From Mycobacterium sp. (GTDB lineage Bacteria > Actinomycetota > Actinomycetes > Mycobacteriales > Mycobacteriaceae), in NCBI GenBank assembly GCA_023264755.1, contig JAHFVB010000096.1, forward strand, positions 1 through 11,616: DNA of 11,616 nucleotides. The letters are read 5' to 3'. The notes under the pieces were generated by a model. It did not search any database. It saw only the letters and a list, made by a program, of their open reading frames with translations, and was not told the origin of the DNA. How positions within the stretch are numbered: the stretch's first letter is position 1; each line of letters begins with the position of its first letter. The translations under genes and the position numbers were made by a program. Shown here piece by piece: positions 1 through 5,803 of this stretch.

Positions 1-80
1 AACCACACACTAGTGCTTCGGCAAAGTCGATGTGGGGCCGACGAGGAACCCGGTGGCGCCAGGTGTGTTGCGATAGCGGG
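1..80. other. Non-coding left edge upstream of suhB
   Basis: I see no supported gene here. In the related M. tuberculosis layout a divergent polyphosphate glucokinase gene lies upstream of suhB, so this may be part of a shared promoter region, but no part of that gene is recognisable. Just before the suhB GTG is TGCGAT (69-74) followed by six bases. That is a weak -10 candidate for a leaderless transcript, because it lacks the A at position 2 of the usual TAnnnT. Confidence 0.4.
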
Positions 81-932
81 GTGAGCGACTTAGACAAAGA
101 TCCGGCCGCCCTGCGGGCGGTGGCGGAGGGATTGGCCCTAGAGGCCGCCGAGTTCGTGCGACGCCGTCGGGCCGAGGTCTTCGGAGCCGGTGCGCCACGG
201 GACGACGCCGCGTCGGCGGTCCGGACCAAGAGCACGCCGACCGATCCGGTGACCGTCGTCGACACCGAGACCGAGCGGATGCTGCGGGAGCGGCTGGCGG
301 TGCTTCGGCCCGGGGAACCCATCGTCGGCGAGGAGGAGGGCGGGTCCTTTCAGCCGGAACCGGGCGTGCCGACCTGGGTCTTGGATCCCATCGACGGGAC
401 GGTGAACTTCGTCTACGGCATCGAGGCGTACGCGGTGTCGGTCGGCGTGCAGATCGACGGCAAGTCGGTGGCAGGCGCCGTGGCCAACGTTCCCACCGGT
501 GAGGTGTTCGCCGCCGCGCTCGGGCACGGCGCATACGCCAGTCGGGCCGGTACGTCGGTGCCGCTGCGCTGCACGGACGTCTCGGAGCTGTCCATGGCGC
601 TGGTGGGTACCGGATTCGGCTACGCGAGCGAGCGCAGATTCCGGCAGGCGCAGGTGTTCGCGCACCTGCTGCCCGAGGTCCGCGACGTGCGCCGCATCGG
701 ATCGTGCGCCCTGGACCTCTGCATGGTGGCCGCCGGTCGCCTCGACGCCTACTACGAGGAAGGCGTGCACGTATGGGACTGGGCGGCGGGCGCGCTGATC
801 GCCGCGGAGGCTGGAGCGTGGCTTCGGCTGCCTCCGGCGGACGGGCAGTCGGGTTTCATCGCCGCCGCGGCACCGGGAGTGGCACAGGAGTTCGACCGCG
901 CGCTGCGCGGCAGTGGCGCCGCCCTTCGCTAG
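81..932 (+). CDS. suhB: Inositol monophosphatase family protein SuhB
   Basis: This is a 283-residue Mg2+-dependent phosphatase of the inositol monophosphatase superfamily. It would hydrolyse myo-inositol phosphate, which in mycobacteria feeds phosphatidylinositol, PIM/LAM and mycothiol synthesis in the cytoplasm. The signatures are present in order: GEEEGG with metal ligand Glu84, DPIDGTVNF (102-110) with Asp102 and Asp105, and VWDWAAG with Asp233. These correspond to Glu83, Asp104, Asp107 and Asp235 of M. tuberculosis SuhB as I recall them. I chose the GTG at 81 because family similarity begins there; the frame is open back to position 30, but the extra 17 residues are unlike the family. No Shine-Dalgarno sequence precedes the GTG. 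The TAG stop (930-932) overlaps the stop of the convergent cei gene. Family members can also act on fructose-1,6-bisphosphate or similar sugar phosphates, so the exact substrate is inferred. Confidence 0.93.
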   Translation: MSDLDKDPAALRAVAEGLALEAAEFVRRRRAEVFGAGAPRDDAASAVRTKSTPTDPVTVVDTETERMLRERLAVLRPGEPIVGEEEGGSFQPEPGVPTWVLDPIDGTVNFVYGIEAYAVSVGVQIDGKSVAGAVANVPTGEVFAAALGHGAYASRAGTSVPLRCTDVSELSMALVGTGFGYASERRFRQAQVFAHLLPEVRDVRRIGSCALDLCMVAAGRLDAYYEEGVHVWDWAAGALIAAEAGAWLRLPPADGQSGFIAAAAPGVAQEFDRALRGSGAALR

Positions 933-1579
933 CAGGCGCCGCCGTGAATCTTGGCCAGCAGTGCGGTGTCCGGCGGTTGGGTCGCGTCGGGACGAAGGCT
1001 CGCCAGCATCGCGTCGATGTCGTCGCTGTGGGTCAGTTCGGTGAAGTCGGTTCCGACCGCCAAGTCGACGGTGTCGTCGGTCCGCTGGTCCTGGTAAAGC
1101 TCCGTGCAGGGCGCGACCAGCCAGACCGCGGCCGCGGCCGCCCGCCCGCCCGGCCCGAAGCGGAGCTGGCCCTGGCATTGCAGACGGGCGCCGGCGTAGA
1201 CGTCGTCGTTGGCGGCGGCGGGTTGGGCGAACCCGAGGTCGCGTAGCGCCCCCGAGACTTCGGCGGCCTGGCCGCCTTGGCCGCTGGCGTTGAGCACCCT
1301 GATCTTGGTGTCGGCGAGTTTGGCCGGGACGACCTCGGTCATGGTGGCGGCGCTGACCGGTGAGCCGAGTGTCGGCTGGTTCGGGTTGGTGGCCGCAGGC
1401 GGCGGGTTGCACGCCGCAGCCTTCTCCACGTCGACCGGCTGGTTGAAGGCGATCAGCCAGGCGACCAGGGCCACGACCGCCAGCACGGCGAGCACGACTG
1501 CACCGGGGAGGAAGTTCCGTCGTCGGAACGGGCGACCGTGCTTGTCGAAGGCGGTGCCGGAAGTGATTTGCGCGACCAC
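929..1579 (-). CDS. cei: Cell envelope integrity protein Cei (LytR_C domain)
   Basis: This is a 216-residue protein, the same length I recall for Cei (Rv2700) of M. tuberculosis, where loss weakens the cell envelope and virulence. A short basic N-terminus (KHGRPFRRR, 13-21) precedes one membrane helix at about 24-45. The rest would therefore lie outside the membrane. A LytR_C-type domain begins near residue 92 (KIRVLNASGQGGQAAEV), including the VLNASG motif typical of the fold. This domain occurs at the C-terminus of LytR-CpsA-Psr proteins, but there is no catalytic LCP domain here. Cys57, Cys135, Cys158 and Cys216 are all on the extracytoplasmic side and could form disulfides. The GTG at 1579 is preferred over the longer open frame (to 1768) because it restores the family length and sits six bases after a -10 hexamer. 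Biochemical function is not established for the family. Confidence 0.9.
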   Translation of the reverse strand: MVAQITSGTAFDKHGRPFRRRNFLPGAVVLAVLAVVALVAWLIAFNQPVDVEKAAACNPPPAATNPNQPTLGSPVSAATMTEVVPAKLADTKIRVLNASGQGGQAAEVSGALRDLGFAQPAAANDDVYAGARLQCQGQLRFGPGGRAAAAAVWLVAPCTELYQDQRTDDTVDLAVGTDFTELTHSDDIDAMLASLRPDATQPPDTALLAKIHGGAC

Positions 1580-1585
1580 CCCTGC

Positions 1586-1591
1586 ACTGTA
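1586..1591 (-). promoter_or_regulatory. -10 element of a probable leaderless cei promoter
   Basis: On the minus strand TACAGT fits the mycobacterial TAnnnT -10 pattern and is followed by six bases (GCAGGG) and then the cei GTG. Transcription would start at or within a base of position 1579, so the mRNA would begin with the start codon. There is no convincing -35 hexamer; the -35 area falls beside the CCCGGCGCCGGG palindrome at 1601-1612. Confidence 0.6.
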
Positions 1592-1600
1592 AGGGCAGGC

Positions 1601-1612
1601 CCCGGCGCCGGG
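1601..1612. repeat. 12-bp perfect GC palindrome near the cei -35 region
   Basis: CCCGGCGCCGGG is its own reverse complement and lies 22 to 33 bases upstream of the predicted cei transcription start. It could be an operator, but a 12-bp GC-only palindrome is only mildly surprising in DNA of this composition. Confidence 0.35.
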
Positions 1613-1632
1613 TGCTACCTGGTCATTTGAGG

Positions 1633-1648
1633 TGTGATACAAATCACA
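1633..1648. promoter_or_regulatory. Perfect CRP/cAMP-receptor-type binding site
   Basis: TGTGATACAAATCACA contains TGTGA-N6-TCACA, an exact match to the consensus recognised by CRP proteins, including mycobacterial CRP (Rv3676). It lies in the 164-bp region between cei and the divergent DUF4193 gene. Its centre (1640.5) is at -61.5 from the predicted cei start at 1579, the classical class I activator position. It is about -75 from the less certain DUF4193 start near 1716. The TGTGA/TCACA match is direct observation; binding and the direction of regulation are inferred. Confidence 0.8.
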
Positions 1649-1680
1649 TCCAATCCTTGTCGAAACGGGGCACGAATCAT

Positions 1681-1709
1681 TTGGCGGATGCGTTCTGCGC
1701 TGGTACAAA
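1681..1709 (+). promoter_or_regulatory. Possible promoter of the DUF4193 gene
   Basis: TTGGCG (1681-1686) and TACAAA (1704-1709) are separated by 17 bases. This gives a sigma-70-like arrangement with four of six consensus bases in each hexamer and a start near 1716. That would leave a leader of about 28 bases carrying the ribosome binding site. GATACG at 1724-1729 is a poorer alternative because it would place the start inside the ribosome binding site. Confidence 0.4.
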
Positions 1710-1743
1710 GCTCTGTCGCTACTGATACGAGGGGAAGAGGGGT

Positions 1744-2046
1744 ATGGCCACCGACTACGACGCCCCACGGCGCACCGAGACCGACGACGTTTCCGAGGAT
1801 TCGCTCGAAGAACTCAAGCAACGGCGCAACGAGGCTCAATCGGCGGTCGTCGATGTCGACGAGTCCGAATCCGCCGAGTCTTTCGAACTACCTGGCGCCG
1901 ACTTGTCGGGCGAGGAACTCTCGGTTCGCGTGGTGCCCAAGCAAGCCGACGAGTTCACCTGCTCGAGCTGCTTCCTGGTACATCACCGCAGCAGGCTCGC
2001 CAGCGAGAAGAACGGCGCCCTGATCTGCACGGACTGCGCGGCCTGA
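1744..2046 (+). CDS. DUF4193 family protein, CxxC...CxxC zinc-ribbon-like
   Basis: This 100-residue acidic protein matches the actinobacterial DUF4193 family (Rv2699c in M. tuberculosis, also 100 residues). The N-terminal half is rich in Glu/Asp and Ser (MATDYDAPRRTETDD, then SLEELKQRR, VDVDESESAES) and is probably partly helical or disordered. The C-terminal part holds FTCSSCF (Cys73, Cys76) and ICTDCAA (Cys95, Cys98), two CxxC pairs 18 residues apart ending two residues before the stop. This pattern could bind one zinc ion. No catalytic motif is visible. The ATG at 1744 follows a purine-rich ribosome binding site (GGGGAAGAGGGG, 1731-1742). The gene is divergent from cei, with a perfect CRP box between them, and convergent with the DUF3093 gene. 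Its molecular function is unknown; a small acidic zinc-ribbon protein in a transcription-related role is only speculation. Confidence 0.9.
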   Translation: MATDYDAPRRTETDDVSEDSLEELKQRRNEAQSAVVDVDESESAESFELPGADLSGEELSVRVVPKQADEFTCSSCFLVHHRSRLASEKNGALICTDCAA

Positions 2047-2063
2047 CGCCCCGCAGCGCCGGC

Positions 2064-2543
2064 TCACGCGCGTAGCGCCGCCAGCATCCGGTCCGGCCGG
2101 CGGCAGCTCACCAGCCAGTACGGGGTCGGGTCGTCTGGATCGTCGAGCACCACCAGGATCATCGGGCCGACCCAGGCCCGGTGTACGACGTAGGCCGCCG
2201 GATCCAGTTGCCGACCCAACGCGGCGGACTTCGCCGAGCGGGGCACCTCTGCCGATCGCGCAATCGCGCTGACGGGTAGGTGCGCCGCGTTGACCCACAA
2301 TTCGGGTTCGCATCCCGGCGAGCCCACGACGCGGACGTCGAAGCGGCCCAGCCAGAGCAGGACGGCGGCCGCCACCGGCAGGAGCACCGCGAACGGCACC
2401 CACGCCGGTATGGCCGGTACCCCCTGATTCACCTCGAGGGCGATGAGGCCGGCGAGCCCGAAACCGGGCAGCCACCACCACCACGGGACTCGCAATCGTT
2501 CTTGGTAGCGCACCGTTTGGGCGGCTGCGCGCGTGTCGGACAC
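2064..2543 (-). CDS. DUF3093 family membrane protein
   Basis: This 159-residue protein has the DUF3093 opening signature [12 protein letters not shown] (13-24), whose Trp cluster sits at the membrane boundary. Two adjacent hydrophobic segments (about 24-38 and 48-66) would form a helical hairpin. The remaining C-terminal domain (about 67-159), with conserved-looking [12 protein letters not shown] and [11 protein letters not shown], would be cytoplasmic. It corresponds to Rv2698 of M. tuberculosis. No enzymatic motif is apparent and the function is unknown. The GTG at 2543 is the natural start: [13 protein letters not shown] aligns with the family N-terminus, no Shine-Dalgarno sequence is present, and a -10 hexamer ends seven bases upstream. 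The gene is divergent from dut, with only 25 bp between start codons, so the two promoters are physically linked. This arrangement is long-standing in mycobacteria. Confidence 0.88.
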   Translation of the reverse strand: MSDTRAAAQTVRYQERLRVPWWWWLPGFGLAGLIALEVNQGVPAIPAWVPFAVLLPVAAAVLLWLGRFDVRVVGSPGCEPELWVNAAHLPVSAIARSAEVPRSAKSAALGRQLDPAAYVVHRAWVGPMILVVLDDPDDPTPYWLVSCRRPDRMLAALRA

Positions 2544-2546
2544 GCG
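2530..2546. repeat. 17-bp perfect palindrome over the DUF3093 start codon
   Basis: CGCGTGTC-G-GACACGCG has eight-base arms around a single central base. It covers the GTG of the DUF3093 gene and lies immediately beside the bidirectional dut/DUF3093 promoter, at about -39 to -23 relative to the dut start. The geometry is that of a dimeric repressor operator. It is partly coding, so coincidence is possible. Confidence 0.45.
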
Positions 2547-2550
2547 GCCA

Positions 2551-2560
2551 AGAGTAATCT
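2551..2560. promoter_or_regulatory. Overlapping divergent -10 elements for dut and the DUF3093 gene
   Basis: The ten bases AGAGTAATCT contain TAATCT (2555-2560) reading right and TACTCT (2556 down to 2551) reading left; the two share the central TA. The rightward element is followed by eight bases and the dut GTG at 2569. The leftward one is followed by seven bases and the DUF3093 GTG at 2543. Both genes lack a Shine-Dalgarno sequence, so both are probably leaderless. RNA polymerase bound for one direction would exclude the other. Confidence 0.65.
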
Positions 2561-2568
2561 TGCACGCC

Positions 2569-3033
2569 GTGTCCTCCTCTCTCGCGGTCGTCCGGTTGGA
2601 TCGCGACCTCCCGATGCCGGCCCGCGCCCACGACGGCGACGCAGGTGTCGACCTCTACAGCGCGGTCGACGTCGAGCTCGCCCCTGGTCGCCGCGCGTTG
2701 GTTCCGACGGGGATCGCGGTCGCCATTCCGTACGGGATGGTCGGCCTGGTGCATCCGCGTTCGGGATTGGCTACGCGCGTGGGGCTTTCGATCGTGAACA
2801 CCCCTGGCACCATCGACGCCGGTTACCGTGGGGAGGTCAAGGTGACGCTGATCAACCTCGATCCCGAGGTGCCCATCGTCGTGCGCCGCGGGGATCGGAT
2901 CGCACAGTTGTTGGTACAACGGGTCGAGCTGCCCGAATTGGTCGAGGTCACGTCGTTCGACGAGGCCGGACTTGCAGACACCTCCCGTGGCAGCGGCGGC
3001 CACGGTTCCTCCGGCGGACACGGGAGTCTCTGA
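2569..3033 (+). CDS. dut: dUTP diphosphatase (trimeric dUTPase)
   Basis: This 154-residue trimeric dUTPase cleaves dUTP to dUMP and pyrophosphate, supplying the dTMP precursor and keeping uracil out of DNA. All five motifs are visible: DAGVDLYS (24-31, Asp28), HPRSGLA (62-68, Ser65), [11 protein letters not shown] (80-90, catalytic Asp83 and Tyr86), GDRIAQLL (108-115) and [10 protein letters not shown] (140-149). In motif 5 His145 replaces the more usual Phe that stacks on the uracil, as I recall for the M. tuberculosis enzyme. The mycobacterial surface-loop insertion (EAGLA, about 132-136) is also present. I chose the GTG at 2569 because the length matches M. tuberculosis Dut, [10 protein letters not shown] aligns with its N-terminus, and a -10 hexamer ends eight bases before it. 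The frame is open back to 2533, which would overlap the DUF3093 start. The DUF3710 gene follows after one base, probably in one operon. Confidence 0.96.
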   Translation: MSSSLAVVRLDRDLPMPARAHDGDAGVDLYSAVDVELAPGRRALVPTGIAVAIPYGMVGLVHPRSGLATRVGLSIVNTPGTIDAGYRGEVKVTLINLDPEVPIVVRRGDRIAQLLVQRVELPELVEVTSFDEAGLADTSRGSGGHGSSGGHGSL

Positions 3034-3034
3034 A

Positions 3035-3808
3035 ATGGCATTCGGTAAGCGCAAGCGCGGCGACGACGAGCAGGCCGGAGCCGGCGCCGACCACGGCACG
3101 ACGCAGTCCGGCGCGGCGGACGCGGGGGCCGGCCAGGAGCTCGAGGGTCCGTTCGACATCGAGGACTTCGACGATCCCGCCGTGGCCACCCAAGGTCGTC
3201 ACGACCTGGGCTCAGTGCTGATTCCTGTGGACGAATCGGCCGAACTGGCCGTCGAAGTCAATCAGGACGGCGTGCCCACCATGGTGTGGATGGTGACGCC
3301 GAACGGACGCTACAACTTCACCGCCTACGCCGCCCCCAAGACGGGAAGCCTGTGGCGCGAAGTGGTCACCGAGGTGGCCGACTCGTTGCGCAAGGAATCG
3401 GCCCAGGTGACCATCGAGGACGGCCCGTGGGGGCGCGAGGTGGTCGGGGTGATGATCAACGGCCCCGAGCCCGTCGTCATGCGATTCATCGGCGTCGACG
3501 GCTATCGCTGGATGATTCGGGGCGCCGCGGTGGGAACTCCGGAGACCGCGGACGCCATCGCCAGCGACGTGCGAAAGGCCATGGCGGATACCGTCGTTCG
3601 GCGGGGCGACACGCCGATGCCGGTTCGCTTCATGCTTCCGCTGCAGTTGTCCGAGTCGCTGGTCGCCCGGTTGCGGGCCCGCGCCGAGCAGATGGTGGCC
3701 GAACAGGCCCCCGCCGTCCCCGAAGCCCCGCAGCCGCCGCAACCGGTGGCCCGGCGCAGCGAGCAGGGCTCGGCGATGCAGCAACTGCGCACCATCACCG
3801 GGGGCTAG
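3035..3808 (+). CDS. DUF3710 family protein
   Basis: This 257-residue soluble protein belongs to the actinobacterial DUF3710 family (Rv2696c in M. tuberculosis). It begins MAFGKRKRGDDEQ, a basic start followed by a low-complexity Ala/Gly/Asp stretch (to about 35). The conserved GPFDIEDFDD (38-47) leads into the folded core at about 57-200 (GSVLIPVDESAELAVEV, SLWREVVTEVADSLRK, RFIGVDGYRWMIRG). A Pro/Ala/Gln-rich tail follows, probably disordered. I see no signal peptide, membrane helix or catalytic motif, and the function is unknown. The ATG at 3035 lies one base after the dut stop, with GGGAG (3022-3026) as a ribosome binding site inside the dut coding end. The frame is open upstream to 2972, but those residues overlap dut and are not family-like. 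Co-transcription with dut is expected. Confidence 0.88.
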   Translation: MAFGKRKRGDDEQAGAGADHGTTQSGAADAGAGQELEGPFDIEDFDDPAVATQGRHDLGSVLIPVDESAELAVEVNQDGVPTMVWMVTPNGRYNFTAYAAPKTGSLWREVVTEVADSLRKESAQVTIEDGPWGREVVGVMINGPEPVVMRFIGVDGYRWMIRGAAVGTPETADAIASDVRKAMADTVVRRGDTPMPVRFMLPLQLSESLVARLRARAEQMVAEQAPAVPEAPQPPQPVARRSEQGSAMQQLRTITGG

Positions 3809-3830
3809 GCCGGGCCTCGGCCAGCCGGCC
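3808..3830. terminator. GC-rich stem-loop between convergent genes
   Basis: GGCCGG (3808-3813) and CCGGCC (3825-3830) can pair around an 11-base loop, in the 28 bp between the DUF3710 gene and the convergent hydrolase gene. There is no U-tract on either strand. If it terminates transcription it would be of the U-less type often proposed for mycobacteria, and it could serve both directions. Confidence 0.35.
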
Positions 3831-3836
3831 GCGTGC

Positions 3837-4544
3837 TCACGTCGAGGCGTCTAGCAGCGCGCCCACGCAGGCCGCGCCCAGCGCGCCCGCATCGGCGCCC
3901 AACTCGTCCAACGTGACCGTGCGCAGGGCCGCCTGCGGCGCCGCGGCCACCCACTCGAAGGCCACCTCCACCGGATGGACCAGGTCGTCCGTCGCAGCGG
4001 CGACGCCCATCGGAACGGTCAGCGCGGCCAGTTCCTCCGCAGTGGGGGCGGCGTACCCCGAGGCCTCCTGCATCGCGTCGGGAAGCGCCGGCCACTGGCC
4101 CACCCAGGACCGGGCGAGCTCGTCGGCCAACCACGCCGGACTGGACGCGCGCATCTGCGTAATCGCCGAGGCCAGCCCGTCCTGGCGAAGAAGGTGCGCC
4201 GAATACTTGGCGGCCAAGGCGGCAGGCGCGGTGGTGCCGGGGGCCCCGGTCCACGGCGGGAGAGCCGCCAGCACGGCAACGACGAGCGTGGGATGGGTCA
4301 GCGCCCACTCGACGGCCACCGCCGCGCCGATCGACACTCCGCCGACCGCGATGGGGCCCGAGCGCGCGCACTCGTCGAGCGCACGCCGATAACCCGCGAC
4401 CAGGTGGTCGGGCTCGGGCGCGGGGGTCACGACGACGGCCCCGCAGTCGTGCAGGGCAGGGGAAAACGCGCGATAGACGTAGTCGTCGTCTGATCCCGTT
4501 CCGGGAAGCAGCACCACCGTGACGTTGCGCAGGCTAACGGTCAT
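3837..4544 (-). CDS. Alpha/beta hydrolase fold protein
   Basis: This 235-residue protein has the alpha/beta hydrolase layout and corresponds to Rv2695 of M. tuberculosis. VTVVLLPGTGSDDDYV (8-23) gives the first strand and an oxyanion-hole-type loop. The nucleophile elbow is GGVSIGAA, with Ser71 in GxSxG. A late ATDDLVHP (184-191) supplies the acid (Asp186 or Asp187) and His190, close together as in many small lipase/thioesterase-like members. No signal peptide or membrane segment is seen, so it should be cytoplasmic. Substrate cannot be read from the sequence; an esterase, thioesterase or acyl hydrolase activity is the family expectation. The ATG at 4544 is chosen because family similarity starts with MTVSLRNVTVVLLPG. 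The frame is open upstream to 4685, but that part is Arg/His/Cys-rich and unlike a protein core. No Shine-Dalgarno sequence precedes the ATG. The gene is divergent from the OB-fold gene. Confidence 0.82.
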   Translation of the reverse strand: MTVSLRNVTVVLLPGTGSDDDYVYRAFSPALHDCGAVVVTPAPEPDHLVAGYRRALDECARSGPIAVGGVSIGAAVAVEWALTHPTLVVAVLAALPPWTGAPGTTAPAALAAKYSAHLLRQDGLASAITQMRASSPAWLADELARSWVGQWPALPDAMQEASGYAAPTAEELAALTVPMGVAAATDDLVHPVEVAFEWVAAAPQAALRTVTLDELGADAGALGAACVGALLDAST

Positions 4545-4642
4545 CGTTCGATGGTGCCGTGTCCCGCACGGGTGTGGCGCAGGACACGTCGAAGCGACAC
4601 GACCGAGGGCGAGACGACATGGCAAATCGGAACCAAGAGGTC

Positions 4643-4648
4643 TACCGT
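4643..4648 (+). promoter_or_regulatory. Candidate -10 element for the OB-fold/DUF3159 operon
   Basis: TACCGT fits TAnnnT and would start transcription near 4655, leaving a leader of about 48 bases that contains the 4665-4681 palindrome and the GGAG ribosome binding site. No good -35 hexamer is present, so this is a tentative call. Confidence 0.3.
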
Positions 4649-4664
4649 GGCGTTGGTTACAGGT

Positions 4665-4681
4665 GAGTCCACGGTGGACTC
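4665..4681. repeat. 17-bp perfect palindrome in the OB-fold gene leader
   Basis: GAGTCCAC-G-GTGGACTC has eight-base arms around one central base, 21 bases upstream of the ATG and just before the GGAG ribosome binding site (4693-4696). As DNA it looks like an operator for a dimeric regulator. As RNA it could fold as a six-base-pair stem with an ACGGT loop next to the ribosome binding site. It is entirely non-coding. Confidence 0.55.
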
Positions 4682-4702
4682 GCACAGGGGGCAGGAGAGC
4701 CC

Positions 4703-5074
4703 ATGGCCACGGCCGAAGGTTATCTGCGCCGGCTCACGCGCCGGCTGACGGAGGACCCTGAACAACGCGACGTCGAAGAACTCACCGACGAAGCCGCTCA
4801 CACCGGCGCGCAGAAGGCGATCGACTGCCGGCGCGGCCAGGAAGTGACGATGGTCGGGACTCTGCGCTGCGTCGAAACGAACGCCAAGGGCTGCGCGGGC
4901 GGGGTGCGCGCGGAACTGTTCGACGGCACCGACGCGGTGATGTTGGTCTGGCTCGGCCAGCGCCGCATCCCCGGCATCGAATCGGGGCGCACGCTTCGGG
5001 TGCGCGGCCGACTCGGCAAGCTGGAGAACGGATCCAAGGCGATCTACAACCCCCACTACGAGATCCAGAAGTGA
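4703..5074 (+). CDS. OB-fold nucleic-acid-binding domain protein
   Basis: This 123-residue protein corresponds to Rv2694c of M. tuberculosis. An N-terminal helix (MATAEGYLRRLTRRLTED, 1-18) and an acidic linker precede an OB-fold of the tRNA-anticodon/RecG type. It starts at about residue 46 (EVTMVGTLRCVET), continues RAELFDGTDAVMLVWLGQRRIPGI (69-92) with the characteristic DGT and VWLGQRRIPGI strand-turn, and closes with GRTLRVRGRLGKLENG and AIYNPHYEI. The fold usually binds single-stranded nucleic acid; no enzymatic domain is attached, so an accessory DNA or RNA role is inferred. The ATG at 4703 has GGAG eight to ten bases upstream. The TGA stop is contained in GTGA, which also gives the GTG of the DUF3159 gene, so translation of the two is probably coupled. 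This pairs an OB-fold protein with a polytopic membrane protein. Confidence 0.87.
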   Translation: MATAEGYLRRLTRRLTEDPEQRDVEELTDEAAHTGAQKAIDCRRGQEVTMVGTLRCVETNAKGCAGGVRAELFDGTDAVMLVWLGQRRIPGIESGRTLRVRGRLGKLENGSKAIYNPHYEIQK

Positions 5075-5781
5075 GTGATCCCGACACTACGGGCGACGTG
5101 ACGGTTGAGCCGGAATCGTCGTCGGACGAGTCCCGGCCCCGCAAGGTCGACGGCCGAGCGCTGCTCGATCAGATGGGCGGGCTGAGCGGTCTGATCTATT
5201 CGACCCTGCCGGTGCTGGTGTTCGTCCCGGTGTCCACCAACTTCGGGCTCCTCCCGGCGATCTACGCCGCGCTCGGCGTGGCGGCGCTGGTGCTGGTTTG
5301 GCGCCTGATTCGGCGAGACTCGTTGCAGCCGGCCATCTCCGGCTTCATCGGGGTCGGCATCAGCGCGCTCATCGCCTACGTGGTTGGCGAATCGAAGGGC
5401 TACTTCCTGCTCGGCATCTGGTCCTCGCTGCTGTACGCCGCACTGTTCGCGGTGAGCGTCGTGATCCGGCGTCCCATCGTCGGTTACGTGTGGGGTTGGG
5501 TCAACGAGCACAACCGCCATTGGCGCGAGGTGCGCGCGGCGGTCTACGCGTTCGATCTCGCCACCTGTGCGTGGGTCTTGGTGTTCGGCGCGCGCTTCGC
5601 CGTGCAACACCACCTCTACGACTCCAACCAGACCGGACTGCTTGGCGTCGCCCGCATCGCGATGGGGTGGCCGCTGACGGCCGTCGCGGCACTGGTGACC
5701 TACCTGGCGATTCGGAAGGCGCAACAGGCCTTGCACGCGCACGCGGCGGCGCAGGACGCCGTCGAGGCCCGCGCGGACTAG
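5071..5781 (+). CDS. DUF3159 family multi-pass membrane protein
   Basis: This 236-residue integral membrane protein of the DUF3159 family corresponds to Rv2693c of M. tuberculosis. A hydrophilic N-terminus of about 38 residues (many Asp/Glu/Ser) precedes about six hydrophobic segments, near 41-55, 59-77, 88-105, 110-132, 158-177 and 190-214. The conserved family stretch GYVWGWVNEHNRHWREV (138-154) forms a polar loop or re-entrant region between segments four and five. The C-terminus is a short Ala-rich tail. No transporter or enzyme motif is recognised and the function is unknown. The GTG at 5071 overlaps the OB-fold gene stop by four bases (GTGA), which decides the start and implies translational coupling. 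The gene ends 22 bp before the convergent ceoC, and I see no convincing terminator between them. Confidence 0.88.
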   Translation: MSDPDTTGDVTVEPESSSDESRPRKVDGRALLDQMGGLSGLIYSTLPVLVFVPVSTNFGLLPAIYAALGVAALVLVWRLIRRDSLQPAISGFIGVGISALIAYVVGESKGYFLLGIWSSLLYAALFAVSVVIRRPIVGYVWGWVNEHNRHWREVRAAVYAFDLATCAWVLVFGARFAVQHHLYDSNQTGLLGVARIAMGWPLTAVAALVTYLAIRKAQQALHAHAAAQDAVEARAD

Positions 5782-5803
5782 TCCCAACCGGCGGGCGCCG
5801 AGC

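Noticed and set aside
138..1412. A 424-codon minus-strand frame across suhB and cei
   Set aside because: It overlaps two recognisable genes, is Arg/Gly/Pro/His-rich and has no family similarity; such long false frames are common in GC-rich DNA.
2047..2063. A terminator between the convergent DUF4193 and DUF3093 genes
   Set aside because: The gap is 17 bp with only direct repeats of AGCGCCG nearby; no inverted repeat able to form a stem was found.
2972..3034. An earlier start for the DUF3710 gene inside dut
   Set aside because: The extra residues come from the shifted dut C-terminal coding sequence and are not family-like; the ATG at 3035 has a ribosome binding site and gives the usual N-terminus.
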